Shown piece by piece: positions 10,674 through 22,227 of a DNA stretch of 60,370 nt. Numbering within the stretch: the first letter of the stretch is position 1; each line of letters begins with the position of its first letter. The DNA comes from Fragilaria crotonensis. Taxonomy: Eukaryota > Bacillariophyta > Fragilariophyceae > Fragilariales > Fragilariaceae. The DNA is taken from assembly GCA_022925895.1 (NCBI GenBank), contig JAKSYS010000297.1:10001-70370 (forward strand). The letters run 5' to 3'. A program made the translations under genes and the position numbers. The notes beneath the pieces were generated by a model. The model saw only the letters and a list, made by a program, of their open reading frames with translations. It ran no database searches and had not been told where the DNA came from.

Positions 10674-13091
10674 TTACCACTCAGGATTCATCATGTTCTC
10701 CAGTTCAATCTGCGTTAGTCTCTTTTTCTCATCGCTCGAGAGTTCTTGCCACTTGTCAGCGCCGGCATTCTTCTTTGCCTTCATCATCGCCATGGGCAGC
10801 AACTTCTTTTCCTTTATTGGGTCAAGAGCGGGCGTGTTGGTCTCCGACTTCGTTGGGTGCTCCACTGCATCAGGCTCGTCTTCAACCCCGTCGTCATCAA
10901 GAACCATGGTAGACTCCCTCACCTTTCGAAAACTTATTGCGCAATACATGCGACTAATGTCCCAGTTATCAGCAAAGATAGATCCGTTTCTGTTCAACAC
11001 TTTCATGTTCGAGATGGCCTCGTGAGCAGTGGCGTTTAAAGAAGGATCCTTTCTGTTGTGGAAAAACTCATGAAAGTTTTCTGCAGACACAAGTTCCAGA
11101 CCAGCATCATTGGCTACTGCCTCCAGCATGGGAATAGGGGTGAGCCATTCTGGAAGGTTCACGGCATCGCCCACCCCGGCTCCGTGATCCTTGCCCTCCA
11201 CCAGCGTAAAAGTGTATTCGAGACCAAACATGTCCTCACAGTCAAACGCGAGGGGCTTCGCGAGAGTGCTGAAGATGCGCCTCACCGTTTCCCCTTCGAA
11301 TTGAATTCTACAGGCGCCGTCTCCGGCAGTCACTTCTGCTTTGTCGAGGGTAGTGTCATGACTAAAATGTAGATCGAGTCCCTGATCCATGAGCCTGTCC
11401 AAAACGACCCGCGCATCAATGGTAGTACATATGAGATCGCCGCCAATCTCTAATAACTCGCTGGCAGTTTGAAAAAAGCGGCGCGCTCGTTGCCTGGTTT
11501 GCATCATGTAGTGAATCGCAAACTGGACAGAGATTACATCAAACTTGTCCTCCATCGTGATGCCGCCGCCAGGTATATGTGTGAAAACTGGATCACTTGT
11601 AGCGTACTCGGATTCTCCCTGTAAGGACCATGTAAGTAGCTTTTGCATCATGGTGTGCCTGGGCGATCGCAGCCGTCCTGGGACATCATGCCCCAAGTCC
11701 GCACAGGAAAATGTACAACGTGTCAACCTCTTGCGCATTTTTCGAACACGTATGGCAGCATCCTTCAGTGACCCACGGGCGACATCGACGCCGACATAGT
11801 TTTGCATCCCACGCTTATGATGCGCCCATTTGCCCAAGTCACCACCCTTTCCACACGCTAAATCCAATACTCTGAGACCTTTGCTGCCGTTTGTTTTCGT
11901 GCGTGGGTTGCACTCTTGTATTTGCGTCGCCTTGACCCAGCCATTGAACGCTCGCATGTGGAAAATGCGCGAATCCGCACGGGTATCCAAAGACCTGGTC
12001 AGTCCTGAATAAAAGGCATCAGCAGCAGCTGCTCCAGCATCAGCATGAAACTTGTTGTCGTTCACTTCCTCTGTTTCGGAACGGGATCGCTTTCGTGCGG
12101 ACGTCGCATCCTGTGATGGTTTCCAAACCGAATCGCCAACCCCGCCACCCCCGAAATCTTGGCTATCCTCTACACCAGGCGGTTGCCACAGACCACCTGC
12201 ATTGTCTTCCTCCTCTGGTGGTAGCCATACAGGAGGTTCGTAGTCGACACCCACAGTTGTTGGTGCAAATGCTGGTGTTTCCCTATGAGAACCCCCGGTC
12301 AAGAACTCCTTAACAGAATCAATGGTTCCAAGATACAGTGTGGCACAAAAGTCGTCTTTTGTGTACGCCTCTGATGCCTCTATAGTGCCACTGCCGGTGA
12401 CAGGGATCAAGACACCAAATCGTCCCACCTTGTCCGGAGCTAGTATCGCCACAGCATTTTCTCGTCTTAACCGTTTCATAAATTTGGCGAACTTGGGCGA
12501 ATTAACAATGTGATACCGTTCCAACTTGCTCGCATGTACGCCATCCCCTCGCGGGACAGCAACCGTACATGATTTCCAGCAGGGTGGAAGTGCTTCTACT
12601 GCTGCATACTCATCCTCCTCACTCATCCTCGCCGACACGGACAATAATTCCCTCACCATCTTGACATTCGCATCTGCAAACCCCACCACCAAGAGGGAAT
12701 GGCTAACTGGAGGCAGTGCGACTTCGTACGTCATGACGACCAGAGTCTCAGTCGTAGCATCGGAACGGCGCTGCACATGCTCGACAACGTCAAATAGGCC
12801 GCGAGTATCTCTTACTCCCCAGGCGGAATCCACCAACATATGCGTTCCATCTGCACTAGTAGATGGAGGGATTGCAACGACCAAATTGTGCTTTTGGATT
12901 GGTGTTGCTCCAGAGGGATAGCCACCACGAGGCATATCGTTTTCTGGAGTTACTGTTTGATGGATCAAGTGTACTAGCTCCAATGCGGCGGTTTGAGTGC
13001 ACACGGTTGAATAAAGGTCCACGACACGAAATTCACTACTCGTACCAGTAGGTTCTGGTATAGATTCTACGCCATATCCTTTGTTAGGCAT
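10674..13091 (-). CDS. mRNA cap guanine-N7 methyltransferase with long N-terminal extension
   Basis: The C-terminal half carries the cap-0 (guanine-N7) methyltransferase fold of the Abd1/RNMT family: SAM motif I VLDLACGKGGDLGKW (about residue 405), YVGVDVARGSL, FDVISVQFAIHYMMQT, GGDLICTTID and the substrate-side stretch EYTFTLVEG followed by PEWLTP. It methylates the mRNA cap in the nucleus. The first 300 residues are not recognised; FMKRLRRENAVAILAP and FCATLYLGTID faintly resemble a SPOC-like fold. A basic linker (ARKRSRS) precedes the catalytic domain and a charged HMG-like tail ends it. The frame opens to 13154, but that upstream stretch is hydrophobic, so the ATG at 13091 is preferred. 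It ends 157 bp from the convergent gene at 9224-10516. Confidence 0.88.
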   Translation of the reverse strand: MPNKGYGVESIPEPTGTSSEFRVVDLYSTVCTQTAALELVHLIHQTVTPENDMPRGGYPSGATPIQKHNLVVAIPPSTSADGTHMLVDSAWGVRDTRGLFDVVEHVQRRSDATTETLVVMTYEVALPPVSHSLLVVGFADANVKMVRELLSVSARMSEEDEYAAVEALPPCWKSCTVAVPRGDGVHASKLERYHIVNSPKFAKFMKRLRRENAVAILAPDKVGRFGVLIPVTGSGTIEASEAYTKDDFCATLYLGTIDSVKEFLTGGSHRETPAFAPTTVGVDYEPPVWLPPEEEDNAGGLWQPPGVEDSQDFGGGGVGDSVWKPSQDATSARKRSRSETEEVNDNKFHADAGAAAADAFYSGLTRSLDTRADSRIFHMRAFNGWVKATQIQECNPRTKTNGSKGLRVLDLACGKGGDLGKWAHHKRGMQNYVGVDVARGSLKDAAIRVRKMRKRLTRCTFSCADLGHDVPGRLRSPRHTMMQKLLTWSLQGESEYATSDPVFTHIPGGGITMEDKFDVISVQFAIHYMMQTRQRARRFFQTASELLEIGGDLICTTIDARVVLDRLMDQGLDLHFSHDTTLDKAEVTAGDGACRIQFEGETVRRIFSTLAKPLAFDCEDMFGLEYTFTLVEGKDHGAGVGDAVNLPEWLTPIPMLEAVANDAGLELVSAENFHEFFHNRKDPSLNATAHEAISNMKVLNRNGSIFADNWDISRMYCAISFRKVRESTMVLDDDGVEDEPDAVEHPTKSETNTPALDPIKEKKLLPMAMMKAKKNAGADKWQELSSDEKKRLTQIELENMMNPEW

Positions 13092-13200
13092 TCTGTGGAT
13101 AACACAGGATATTAACCCGACGAGAACAACGATTTGACCATGACAAGCTAGCATTGTCCACCTCTGTTCTTCCTCTTCTCACTACATCTGCTTCATTGAA

Positions 13201-13975
13201 ATGGAGACAAGCAATGCAGCATCGTGTGCACTTTGTCTTGAAGGACTTTTGTACAAACGAACAGGGAATGCTTCAATGTCATGGAATGCCAACAACCTGA
13301 AATGTGCCGCCGCGCAAGGACGATTCACTAAGCAGATCAGTGATACCGACGTATGTTCCACACTTATTGGCGCAAATTAAGAGGTGTGCTTCGATCCCGC
13401 AGAACTTCAAAACATCAGTTGTCCAATGTGCCCCAATGGCGGCACACCAAATATCCAATGTGCCGCGGAATGCTGGCATGTGATCGAAGGGGACATAAAA
13501 TCGGCACGAAATTGGCTCAGCCAAGTGTGTTGTGGCTCAATCGCTGGCACAAGAGGACATTGTTGCATCTATAATCTCGCTCTTCTGCTGATCAAAGCCA
13601 ATTGCTGTTTGCCATGCACCGGAGGCTAGGATGAGCCAGCAACTGATAATGTAACAAAAGGAAGATGTGGTGATACAACATGCAACAATTTACATGCAGC
13701 GGAGTCGGTGATGACTAGTTCATCGGATTCATGTTATCTGCTGTACTTCCAAGGAGTTTGATACTGTGGTTGCAAATCACATGAATGTCTTCTTTGCACC
13801 CGCCCTACTTTGCTCCGACCCTGCTGATCCAGATGACTTGATTGATAACACCTTCGCAAATGCGACAAACTATTGCTGTTCCGATGCAGCAGTGCGTTAG
13901 GCATTTATGCGAGTGGGGATGTTCGAAGGAGGAGCACCTGAAAAGTCAGGCCCAAGCAGTTATTGATTGTGGCTG
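13201..13975 (+). pseudogene. Broken cysteine-rich protein gene
   Basis: From the ATG at 13201 one frame encodes a Cys-rich protein (CALC, NLKC, SCPMCP, IQCAAEC, VCCG, GHCC, NCCLPC) to a stop at 13629, interrupted by one TAA at 13378-13380. A neighbouring frame then continues with RCGDTTCNNL, and a third with CSDPADPDD and NYCCSDAAVR up to about 13975. More than 15 cysteines in paired spacing point to a disulfide-rich or metal-binding fold. I do not recognise the family. It starts 109 bp from the divergent methyltransferase ATG. The disruptions could instead be unrecognised introns, though I see no good splice sites at the TAA. Confidence 0.55.
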
Positions 13976-16900
13976 CTAAGTGCATCAAAATGAGTGTAAT
14001 TATTTGTGTTTTGCAACATCAGTGGCGGTCGTACAGATACGGCTATGATTTCCTTGGAAAGCAGGATATAGTTGGTTGCACCGACTCCTATGATACTCCT
14101 GATGGTGTAGCAATGGACGACTGCTGTCATAGTAGATAGGTAGCATTGTTGTAGTAGCATCAAGTATTTACATGCATGGTTATCTTCTTCTTCATGATGG
14201 TGGCATCAAGAAGAAACCAGGGATCAAGAAGTACGGAGATGCTGGTGTCAATTTTCACGTCGATGGCGATTAGTACAGTATAGTGTCTACATGCGATTGC
14301 CGTAGGGCTAGTAGTAAAGCTACGAGACGAACGAGAAAAAATACCTTGAAAACCGTGTGCACTCGAACCGCCGCCTTGGAGGTCGTAGGATTGGTAAAAA
14401 TAGTTTGTGTCATACGTACATGCGGGTGACGTGTTGGACGGGAGGTACCAGTTGGTATGTGATGGTACCGGTATGTAGGATAGCACGATGCACCTGGCTC
14501 CCAAGACACCCTACACCCTACTAGTACATAATACCAGAAGCCCGAAAACTCCACTTTAACGCTCAAAACCTCATCCTACCTGGCACGATGCGGCCACTTT
14601 TCAAAACTAACACCGGAGGTCGGAGTACGCCGCCTTGGAGTCCCTCTCTAGGAGACATGCAAAATTCGAGTCCCTACTCGATGAAATATTTATTCACAAC
14701 AAATCTGAAAACTCCCTCAATTTAAATGAAAAGATATCACCAGCAGAAAAGATGTTACTTGCTATGTGGAGCTCCTGATGTTTGCAGGGAGCAGCAATCA
14801 CTTGAAAGGCCTGGTGTTTGCTGACAATGACAATGAAAAAAATGGAGGTTCTGCATTTTGGGAATCCACTTAACTCACATAATTGAGCCGGACCTCACAT
14901 TTAATCAAGACATACCATCCAAATTTTTGTAATGATGATTACAAGCGACCTATTTTATGATTTAGCTGCTTCTTTCATTGTGCCACAACCTCACATCATG
15001 ATATTGTTTATGGTTGGCAGTAGGAAAGTCAATATCTCGAATTCATTTGCTCACCTAGTTATTCAATATCAAGCATTTTTCAAAACGTTTTACTATGCAT
15101 CATGCCTTTTGCCTGCCTTGTCAGTGGATCTCCATGGATGGTGTTATACCAGCAGGCAGACGGTAGCTACTGTACAGAACAACAAAAATTTGTCTCAATG
15201 TGGTCTTTACTCTCCCATCATTTCATGCTGCCAACCCCTTGACTTCTGAGCCATCATCTCCTTGGAACTTCATATACAAACCTTTCAAGCAGCAGTCATG
15301 ATGCTGATTTTGTTCAAAAGGACATCATTGATGTTACACAGTGAATACAAGCAAAGGCTCTTGATGATGACCTTGTCAGAAGATGCTAGTATTGTACACA
15401 GATTTCCAGTTGTACTATTCAGTGTGGTGATACCAAGGAGAATTCATGTTTCCCAAACACCCAACAGAATCTTAAAAGAATGCACCACCCATGACATTTT
15501 TGCCATAGAACACTGCTCATGTGTTGGAAGGATAATTCCTATGGGTGTCAGAATTAGTACAGCAACTGTAATGTTACATCTTTCCCAAAACTGAATGTGA
15601 AAATGTTGCAACATTGAAATGAACAACTTCTCAATTGCTTGTATAGCACGAGCTCATACGTAGTAGAATGTAAATAATTGCACCATACTATTGAAAAGGG
15701 CAAGAATAGAATTTATGATGTTAAAATTTCCCCTTTACAAGCAAATAAGGAAGCATTGGGGGCAATTCTTGATGTCACAGCAGCATAGGCGGTAGGAGAA
15801 GGGTGTAAGCCTCCACAGCACCTGGCTGATGGTTCATCCTACAGCATTCTACACACTGTGGTGGAAGCATTATTTCAGCCTACCACCATTCCCAGGGTGT
15901 TTTGGTAAAAGAATAAATAGTAAAAGCATACTTTAACAACAAATCATCCTACCCTTCTGTCTCTGAAAACAAACCACACAGCAGCATATCTGCAGCCACA
16001 AGCCAACTCACCAGCCTTATAAACTTATTGAGGACAAAACTTGGAGGTCACAACGTAGGACCCTCTCCCAGTTTTGTTTTGAACAAACTATGGGCCTTAT
16101 CAGAGCAAAGTTAGAGTACGAAAAAGTTAATTCATGATTTTATGATTGGGCGTCAAAGTTGGTTTCCAACTTGAGGGTTAATTTGACAACCATCTTTGAG
16201 GGACCAACTTGACGACTTTTAGTTGAGTTGAACGGAAAATGTGTCTTTCAAAACATACACAATCATCACAAAGAAGAAGAACAACTACTACCACCGATGT
16301 GGTGCGCTTGAAGCACCTGCCAATGGTAACCGGCACCACGCAAATGCGCATGCGATCATCAGTAGAGGCATTGCTGCTGGTGCTCATGGGACTACTAATC
16401 GGCATATCGGCCGAGTTCTTTAGATGACGCATCTGACCTTCTTGTTGCTTGTCCTCATCAAAAAACAATTTCTAAATTCATGGTATCTGGAAAGGTCAAT
16501 GGACAAAGATTTCAGAAGTTCAAAATGATCATGCAAGGAACTCTAGCAGGCAACATATTCTTGCTGACCTGTTGTTCACCAACTCACTCCCCTTACTAAA
16601 AGGTAGAAGACAGTGCCTGACAACAAAATGATTAGCAACACAGTATCACGAGGAGTACAGTAAAGAGCGAGCAAGAGAATGAATGATTTGTTGTGTACAC
16701 TTGTGTTGCTAGTGTGTTGGTGTACGGTGTCACGAATTGGCTACATCGTCGTCCTAGTAGAATGCCACAGTGACACGACTGCATGTTTCTGAAATGACCT
16801 GCTGTCATCAGGGAATGCCCTACTACAATTGCTTTCAATAACAAGTTGCCAAGATTCTAGCAAAATCACCGCAATTTTCGAAACATAAACATAAAATTAT

Positions 16901-18442
16901 GATTTGAATATGCAAGAATGTAAAATATAAACATATTGTAAGGTAAATACAATTTTCGAAACAGCAAAATACAAATATATTGTAAATATGAATATGGGAA
17001 AGACGCATTCTTGGTTTTCATGGACTTTGATCATTCATGAGTTGGTTTGCTGGGGTTTGCAGACGATGCTCACCGTTTTCATCCTTGACACGACTGCCAG
17101 TAGCACATGATATGCTATGGCCATCATGGACAAGCAGGAGATGGCAAACTGGTAACTTGGAAGGTGTGTAAAACCTAAATTTCAGCACCTTTGACACTTG
17201 CTAGCATGTTTTCCTCCCATTTCTCAAGCTTCCCATTGCACCTCACATGATACTTTGTCAGAAACATGGGCAGACAGCAGGATTACTGAAATCCTTGGAA
17301 AGAAACATGGATGTGCTGGCTGGTTATGCCATCAGTCGTTTTTGCAGGAGGAATCTTTCTGTGGGAAACAAAGCTCTATTCTAGAGTATATTGTCATTGA
17401 GCCAACAGTTGGCATTCTGGTCATAATTTGCATTAACAAGGATGTCATTCTTATACAATTGAGAAAACGGAATGATTTGAATACTAGTAGTGCTTTTGGG
17501 ATTCATCTCCCTCTGATATTTCTGTGTCATACTCCAAGCAGAAGAGAATCCAACAGATTCATGGTCAACATAAAGATTGCTATTGTAACTCTTGCAAGAG
17601 CATAGACCCACCAACAAACTTAAGGAAGGGCATATTCTTGTGATACATGATATTGCCACCATGGTGAACAGCAATGGCAGACGCCTTACAACCTCCACCA
17701 TTAAAAAAACGGAGTGGATTAGTACCGGGAAAAGGCTCAATTTCTTTTGTCATGGGTCGTGGGTCATGGGTAATAGGGGCGGCACCTTGTAAGATGTTGT
17801 GTCAAAGTCATGCTGTGGGGGTTGTGGGTAAGGGTGGTCTCGCGCCTTATTTTTAAGTTTTTGCCGGGTCGACATTACTATAAGTGCCTCATTTAAACCT
17901 GTTTTTCAATCGTTCGCCCAAAGTATTGCTCAGGTACTTGTACTAGTACTCGTACGCTCACATCGAACATCTTTATTATCCATACACGGTGTATTTCCAT
18001 TTGTTGCGCATGGCGCACTAACTCCATGAAATACGTAGAATAGCACGTCTCGTACATTGAATGGACTTGGTTACCTGGGAAGTGCGGAGTCATACTGTAG
18101 TCGTTTATCATGCTACCGTAGAAGCGGACGACTCGGAGTAGTTCAATAGCACATGTATGTACTACTACTCCAGGTAGTCACTCGTACATATGTCATACGT
18201 CACAAGACGTCGCCTTGAGATCAAAAATCAAAAGAGACAGTACCAGGTACTTGTACCCAATAAACTTGACGAGGCTGGGCTTTGTATGCATATGTTGAAA
18301 ATTCGGACGTCTACTGGTACTGTACGTTACCTCCAGTACTCTAGCTCTGAAGCACAGTGCCGGTTAGAATTCAACGGACAAACCCCCACGCGAACGGCCG
18401 TGAGCAGGCATCTGTTCCCTTGTTACAGGCATGGGGCATGGG
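13976..18442. other. Gene-poor 4.5-kb stretch
   Basis: No convincing gene. Open frames at 14932-15249, 15262-15594 and 17381-17740 lack known motifs. A word like GCCGCCTTGGAG occurs near 14370 and 14629, an imperfect inverted repeat around GTCAAAGTTGG / CCAACTTGAC lies at 16149-16216, and GTAC-rich tracts occur at 17930-18350. Much of it is probably decayed mobile DNA. Confidence 0.5.
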
Positions 18443-19009
18443 CAGGGGTGTCCTATTTAAGGCGGGCGCCTTAATTTTGGGGCCAATCGCCTTTTTGAAG
18501 CCTTGAAATAGCGCCTTAAATAAGGTCCTGTAGATTCTACGCTACAAACATACCATCATGTAGAATTGTACGTGTAAGTTTGTACGGAGCATTCTCGTAG
18601 CATAGTACGACAGTACTCCAGTAGATAATAAACAACATACAGTAGACATGGATACAGTACCTTGTTGTACAGTACTCCAGTATATCCGTAGCCAGTAGCA
18701 AGATGCTTTACTTGGACTTGGAACTCAACTGTTGCAGTGAAAAAGGAAACAATTGAAGTTACTTCCATGATTGTTCATGGTGAGCTGTGAGGTCTGTTGG
18801 CAGTGTTATTTTCATGATGGACTGAAGTGGGGATGAGCGTTGCAGCTGCTCTGTACAGTCATGAACCTTAACTCTAAATCCCCAAAACCCTAACCCCTAA
18901 CCCCCACCGCCTTACACCGCCTTTTTGAAGGTCCAAAAAAGCGCCTATATTAACTAATTAAGGCGCTGCTAGGCGCGCCGGCCCGGTCGCCTTAAATAGG
19001 ACACCCCTG
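18443..19009. mobile_element. hAT-type MITE, 567 bp, with 8-bp target duplication
   Basis: A perfect 22-bp terminal inverted repeat begins CAGGGGTGTCCTATTTAAGG at 18443 and ends at 19009. It is flanked by the direct repeat GGCATGGG at 18435-18442 and 19010-19017. The CAGGGG start and 8-bp target duplication are the hAT signature. A second inner word, CGCCTTTTTGAAG, occurs near both ends (18488 and 18918). The interior has no transposase, contains GTAC-rich tracts and a telomere-like CCCTAACCCC tract near 18888, so the element is non-autonomous. Confidence 0.88.
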
Positions 19010-19272
19010 GGCATGGGCTTCACGTCTGAGATGAGACGCACGGTCAACGGGGGTACTCGTACTTTCTGGTACTCCAAACTACTTGCACATACAGTATTCC
19101 GAGTACAACAAACACGGCCCTAATACTGCGGTGCATTCCTACGGAGAACTTCGCTACACGTCTGAGAACGTCTGCGATCAGCTTTGCTTCCTAATGTCAT
19201 CTGAAGCTCATTTTTTGAACGCGATCACTTTCTGTCAGAAGCAACAACAGCAAGTACCGGTACTACAAGACC

Positions 19273-20079
19273 ATGAGTGCAACTATGAAACGCACACTTC
19301 CGATTGGAATACTGCTGCTCATTGCAGTGCCCTCTTTGGCATTCTCCGCGCCACAGATGCCACTTTCGGCCAAGCTCGTTCCGTCAGTTGGGTCGACGGC
19401 AGGGCCTTCAGCAAAAACAACGCGCTCACATCATCTTTTTCTTTCATCATCCGCAATTATGCACCAGCCATCGCAACGACAGCACGCCGTTGATAATGAT
19501 GATGATGATGATGATAAGCATCCTGTAGCGAAGCTTGTACGAGGAATAGCCAACGCACTCCATGCCCCCACCCGTTTCGCCATGGGGATAGTAATCACCG
19601 CTGTTTACATCAGCGTTGTTGCGTTTACGTCAGGATGTGTACGAGGGAGTGTTGCCTTTCTTCTGGCTAGATTTCCAACATGGGTAAGTTTGAGAAGTGC
19701 CCACAACATGAACAAGTTTTGTCTTCCCTCACAGAGTTGCTCACCCTTCACGTATTAGTTTCGATCTTTTTTCCAGCCTTTCTTGATTCTTTTCTTTGTA
19801 CCACTATACGTGGTGAGGGCATGGGCTTCCCCCAAGAAGCGTCAGGAACGATACGCGTTTTACAGAGACATTATGAACGATGCAGAGCGAGCTGATTCGG
19901 AGTCCGATGCCATCCGTGAAGCAGATACATTTGCTGTGTCAATGGAACAGTAAGTCCGTTTTAAGCCTTGAATCTGTTGCTGAAATTGATCCGCCGCCAA
20001 TGCGATAAGTGAGCTAACGAACATCTTGATTACATTCAGACGATACCGCCACCTCCTCGTCCCCTCCAGAGTGTTATGA
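19273..20079 (+). CDS. Plastid-type small membrane protein, tandem copy 1
   Basis: Proposed exons are 19273-19683, 19759-19949 and 20040-20079, giving 213 aa. The N-terminus is a signal peptide followed by AFSAP, a classic ASAFAP plastid motif. An Asp run encoded by GAT repeats, a membrane segment (GIVITAVYISVVAFTSG) and FLLARFPTW follow. Exon 2 gives FRSFFQPFLILFFVPLYVV (a second hydrophobic segment) and SPKKRQER. The middle closely matches the gene at 20797. The last exon is read in a different phase from the paralogue, so the tails differ. If the second intron is not spliced, the protein ends at the TAA at 19951-19953. Function unknown. Confidence 0.7.
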
Positions 20080-20796
20080 CTTATTTGGGCGAATCGCGGA
20101 ACCCATACTGTACACGAGATACACCCGTCGCTTGCGATCTCCGATTAGATTGTATCATACGCGTCCGATTTCCAAGCATAACCATACATTAGTAGACGCA
20201 GCTTGACATTTTGCATCCTTGTGTGTGTCCAGCAAACGCCAGTTGTACGAATAGCAGTGTTGTGATTGACATCCAACGAGGTTGTAGGGTTTGGTGGCCC
20301 GTCTTGAGCATGTTTAAGAACTGGTGAACTTCGGCAAACTGACATTACCGGTACCAGTGCTACGGTCTGATGGGGTACTGGTAACTCTCAGATTACAGAG
20401 AACAGAGAAGTACAGTGTACGGTGACACATGCAACACAGAGAGATCCCAGTTGGCACTACAGCAAAGAGGAAGTGGCGAGTGAACCTTGCATCATCAGAA
20501 TTCAGAATCACAACTTTGTTCAGAATACACTACCGTACTACATACTTGCATGAAGTGTACAGTGTACAGTGTACAGTATGAATTGAGCACTTTTAGAGTG
20601 TCAGACTCTGCACATCGGAACCTGATGTCATTCAACCGTAAACATCCTGATTGGAGCATTCCATTGTCTGCCGCGACCGCTGATTAGGAAGTGATCACTA
20701 CTCCACACTCCACAACCAAAACACAAAGGAACTTTCACTCTCGTCGGAAGCTATACGGTCAACACCTATCGTGACAAACAACGAACATCAGCAGCA
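20080..20796. other. Spacer between tandem paralogues
   Basis: About 720 bp without a convincing gene; contains GTACAGTGTACAGTGTAC-like tracts near 20550-20580. Confidence 0.5.
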
Positions 20797-21641
20797 ATGA
20801 AATCTGCACTTCAGATTGGAATCTTACTGATAGTGGCAGCGTCTGTCGTGGCCTTCTCTTCCCCAAACAAGCTTCATATCAACATCGCCAAAATCAATCC
20901 AACACATCGTTCCAATGCTACGCCTCTGTTCATCGCTTCGTCTGCCATACAGGCGTCAGAAGAAGACGATGGCGATCATGATCACCCGGTGACGAAACTC
21001 AAACGGGGAATCAACGCCCTTCGTGCCACCATGCGGGCTGCGACTGGAATCTCATTGACGGCCATGTACGTCAGCTTTGTCGCCTTTACCTCTGGATGCG
21101 TGCGATATAGTATGGCCTTTGTTCTGGCTAGATTTCCCACCTGGGTAAGTTGGAATTGTATCGAAAGTGTTTGGGTAGCACTACTGTACTATTCCGGATG
21201 TACGTTCTGAACAGGGCCATATTGCAGACCAACCTCACAGAGTTTTCTCCCTCCTCGTCGTTCCATTAGGTTCGTTATTTCTTTCAACCTTTCTTGATCT
21301 TGTACTATGTGCCACTCTACATGTTGAGAACATGGACATCTCCCAAAAAGCGTCAGGAACGGCGTGCATTGCACACCGAGATTATGAACGACGTGAAGCG
21401 AGGCGTCTTGGCCGCGGATGCTGCACTAGAATCAGGATACTGGCCTTTTCAAGTGACTGGTAAGTTTGTTGGTACATGATTGTGATGCGTCCTGCGTGTT
21501 TTTCTGCGTTGCCCGAGCGACTCTTGTCATGTCATCTCCAAATCCTTTCCTAAATTCGGTATTTCAGAAAATGGTGTTACCGCCATGTTGCCTCCAGAGT
21601 TGGATGACGAAGGCGCGGCTGAGACGGAATCGTTGCCATGA
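20797..21641 (+). CDS. Plastid-type small membrane protein, tandem copy 2
   Basis: Proposed exons are 20797-21144, 21270-21459 and 21568-21641, giving 203 aa with GT-AG borders and kept frame. A signal peptide ends in VVAFSSP, an ASAFAP-like motif. Shared with copy 1 are HPVTKLKRGI, YVSFVAFTSGCVR, LARFPTW, FFQPFLILYYVPLYM and SPKKRQER; two hydrophobic segments suggest an integral plastid membrane protein. The tail ENGVTAMLPPELDDEG is acidic. Intron positions agree with copy 1, supporting a tandem duplication. I do not recognise the family. Confidence 0.8.
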
Positions 21642-22227
21642 GAAGTAATCTGTCACATACAGTTTGTGATGTACCAAGCTTGGTTTTTCATATCAACCCC
21701 ATTGCTGGATCGTAGTCGGAACAATTAGTTGTTTATTGCATGCTGTATATTATAGTGCATTCTCGGCTTTCAGAGAGTGGGTGCTACCAGGCGCATTGCT
21801 ATTCGAGGTATGCATGTAGTCTATTGCCATGGGACCAGTGGCAACTGCTCTCTAGGCACACTCTGGTCGTACCTCTCGTGCCGAAGCGGCACAACCACCA
21901 GTGCTAAACCTCATCTTCCTAGTAGGCTACTGTAGGTCGGAACTGAGTATCAGTAGCCCAGTAAGAATCAAGAATGAGAGCGATGTGTCCATGTTTCGGC
22001 TACGAGGATGATACTGTACGTGGACAGGTGGACCACGTGCTACTGTACGATACGGATGGCATGCTGGGAACAACGAGCAACCACACCAAGACTGAAGTAG
22101 ACGACGCGTGACCTGCAGCCCTACAGGATTGATGTTTCGATCGCGTATCTTTCCGGTGACTTTTGGCGAATCATACCGCATAAATGCTTAAAATAAGCAT
22201 TCAGCATTGTAAAACACCTTCCAGACC
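21642..22227. other. Intergenic, no gene seen
   Basis: 586 bp between the plastid-type pair and the next gene; short frames only. Confidence 0.5.

Noticed and set aside
14932..15594. Two plus-strand frames of 105 and 110 aa
   Set aside because: No motif, atypical composition and no neighbouring splice signals; probably chance frames in decayed mobile DNA.
17381..17740. 119-aa minus-strand frame
   Set aside because: Fragments in other frames look faintly like a mobile-element relic, but nothing is strong enough to name.
18434..19019. Reading the MITE as a Mutator element with a 10-bp target duplication
   Set aside because: GGGCATGGGC also matches on both sides, but the CAGGGG terminus with an 8-bp duplication is the standard hAT signature.
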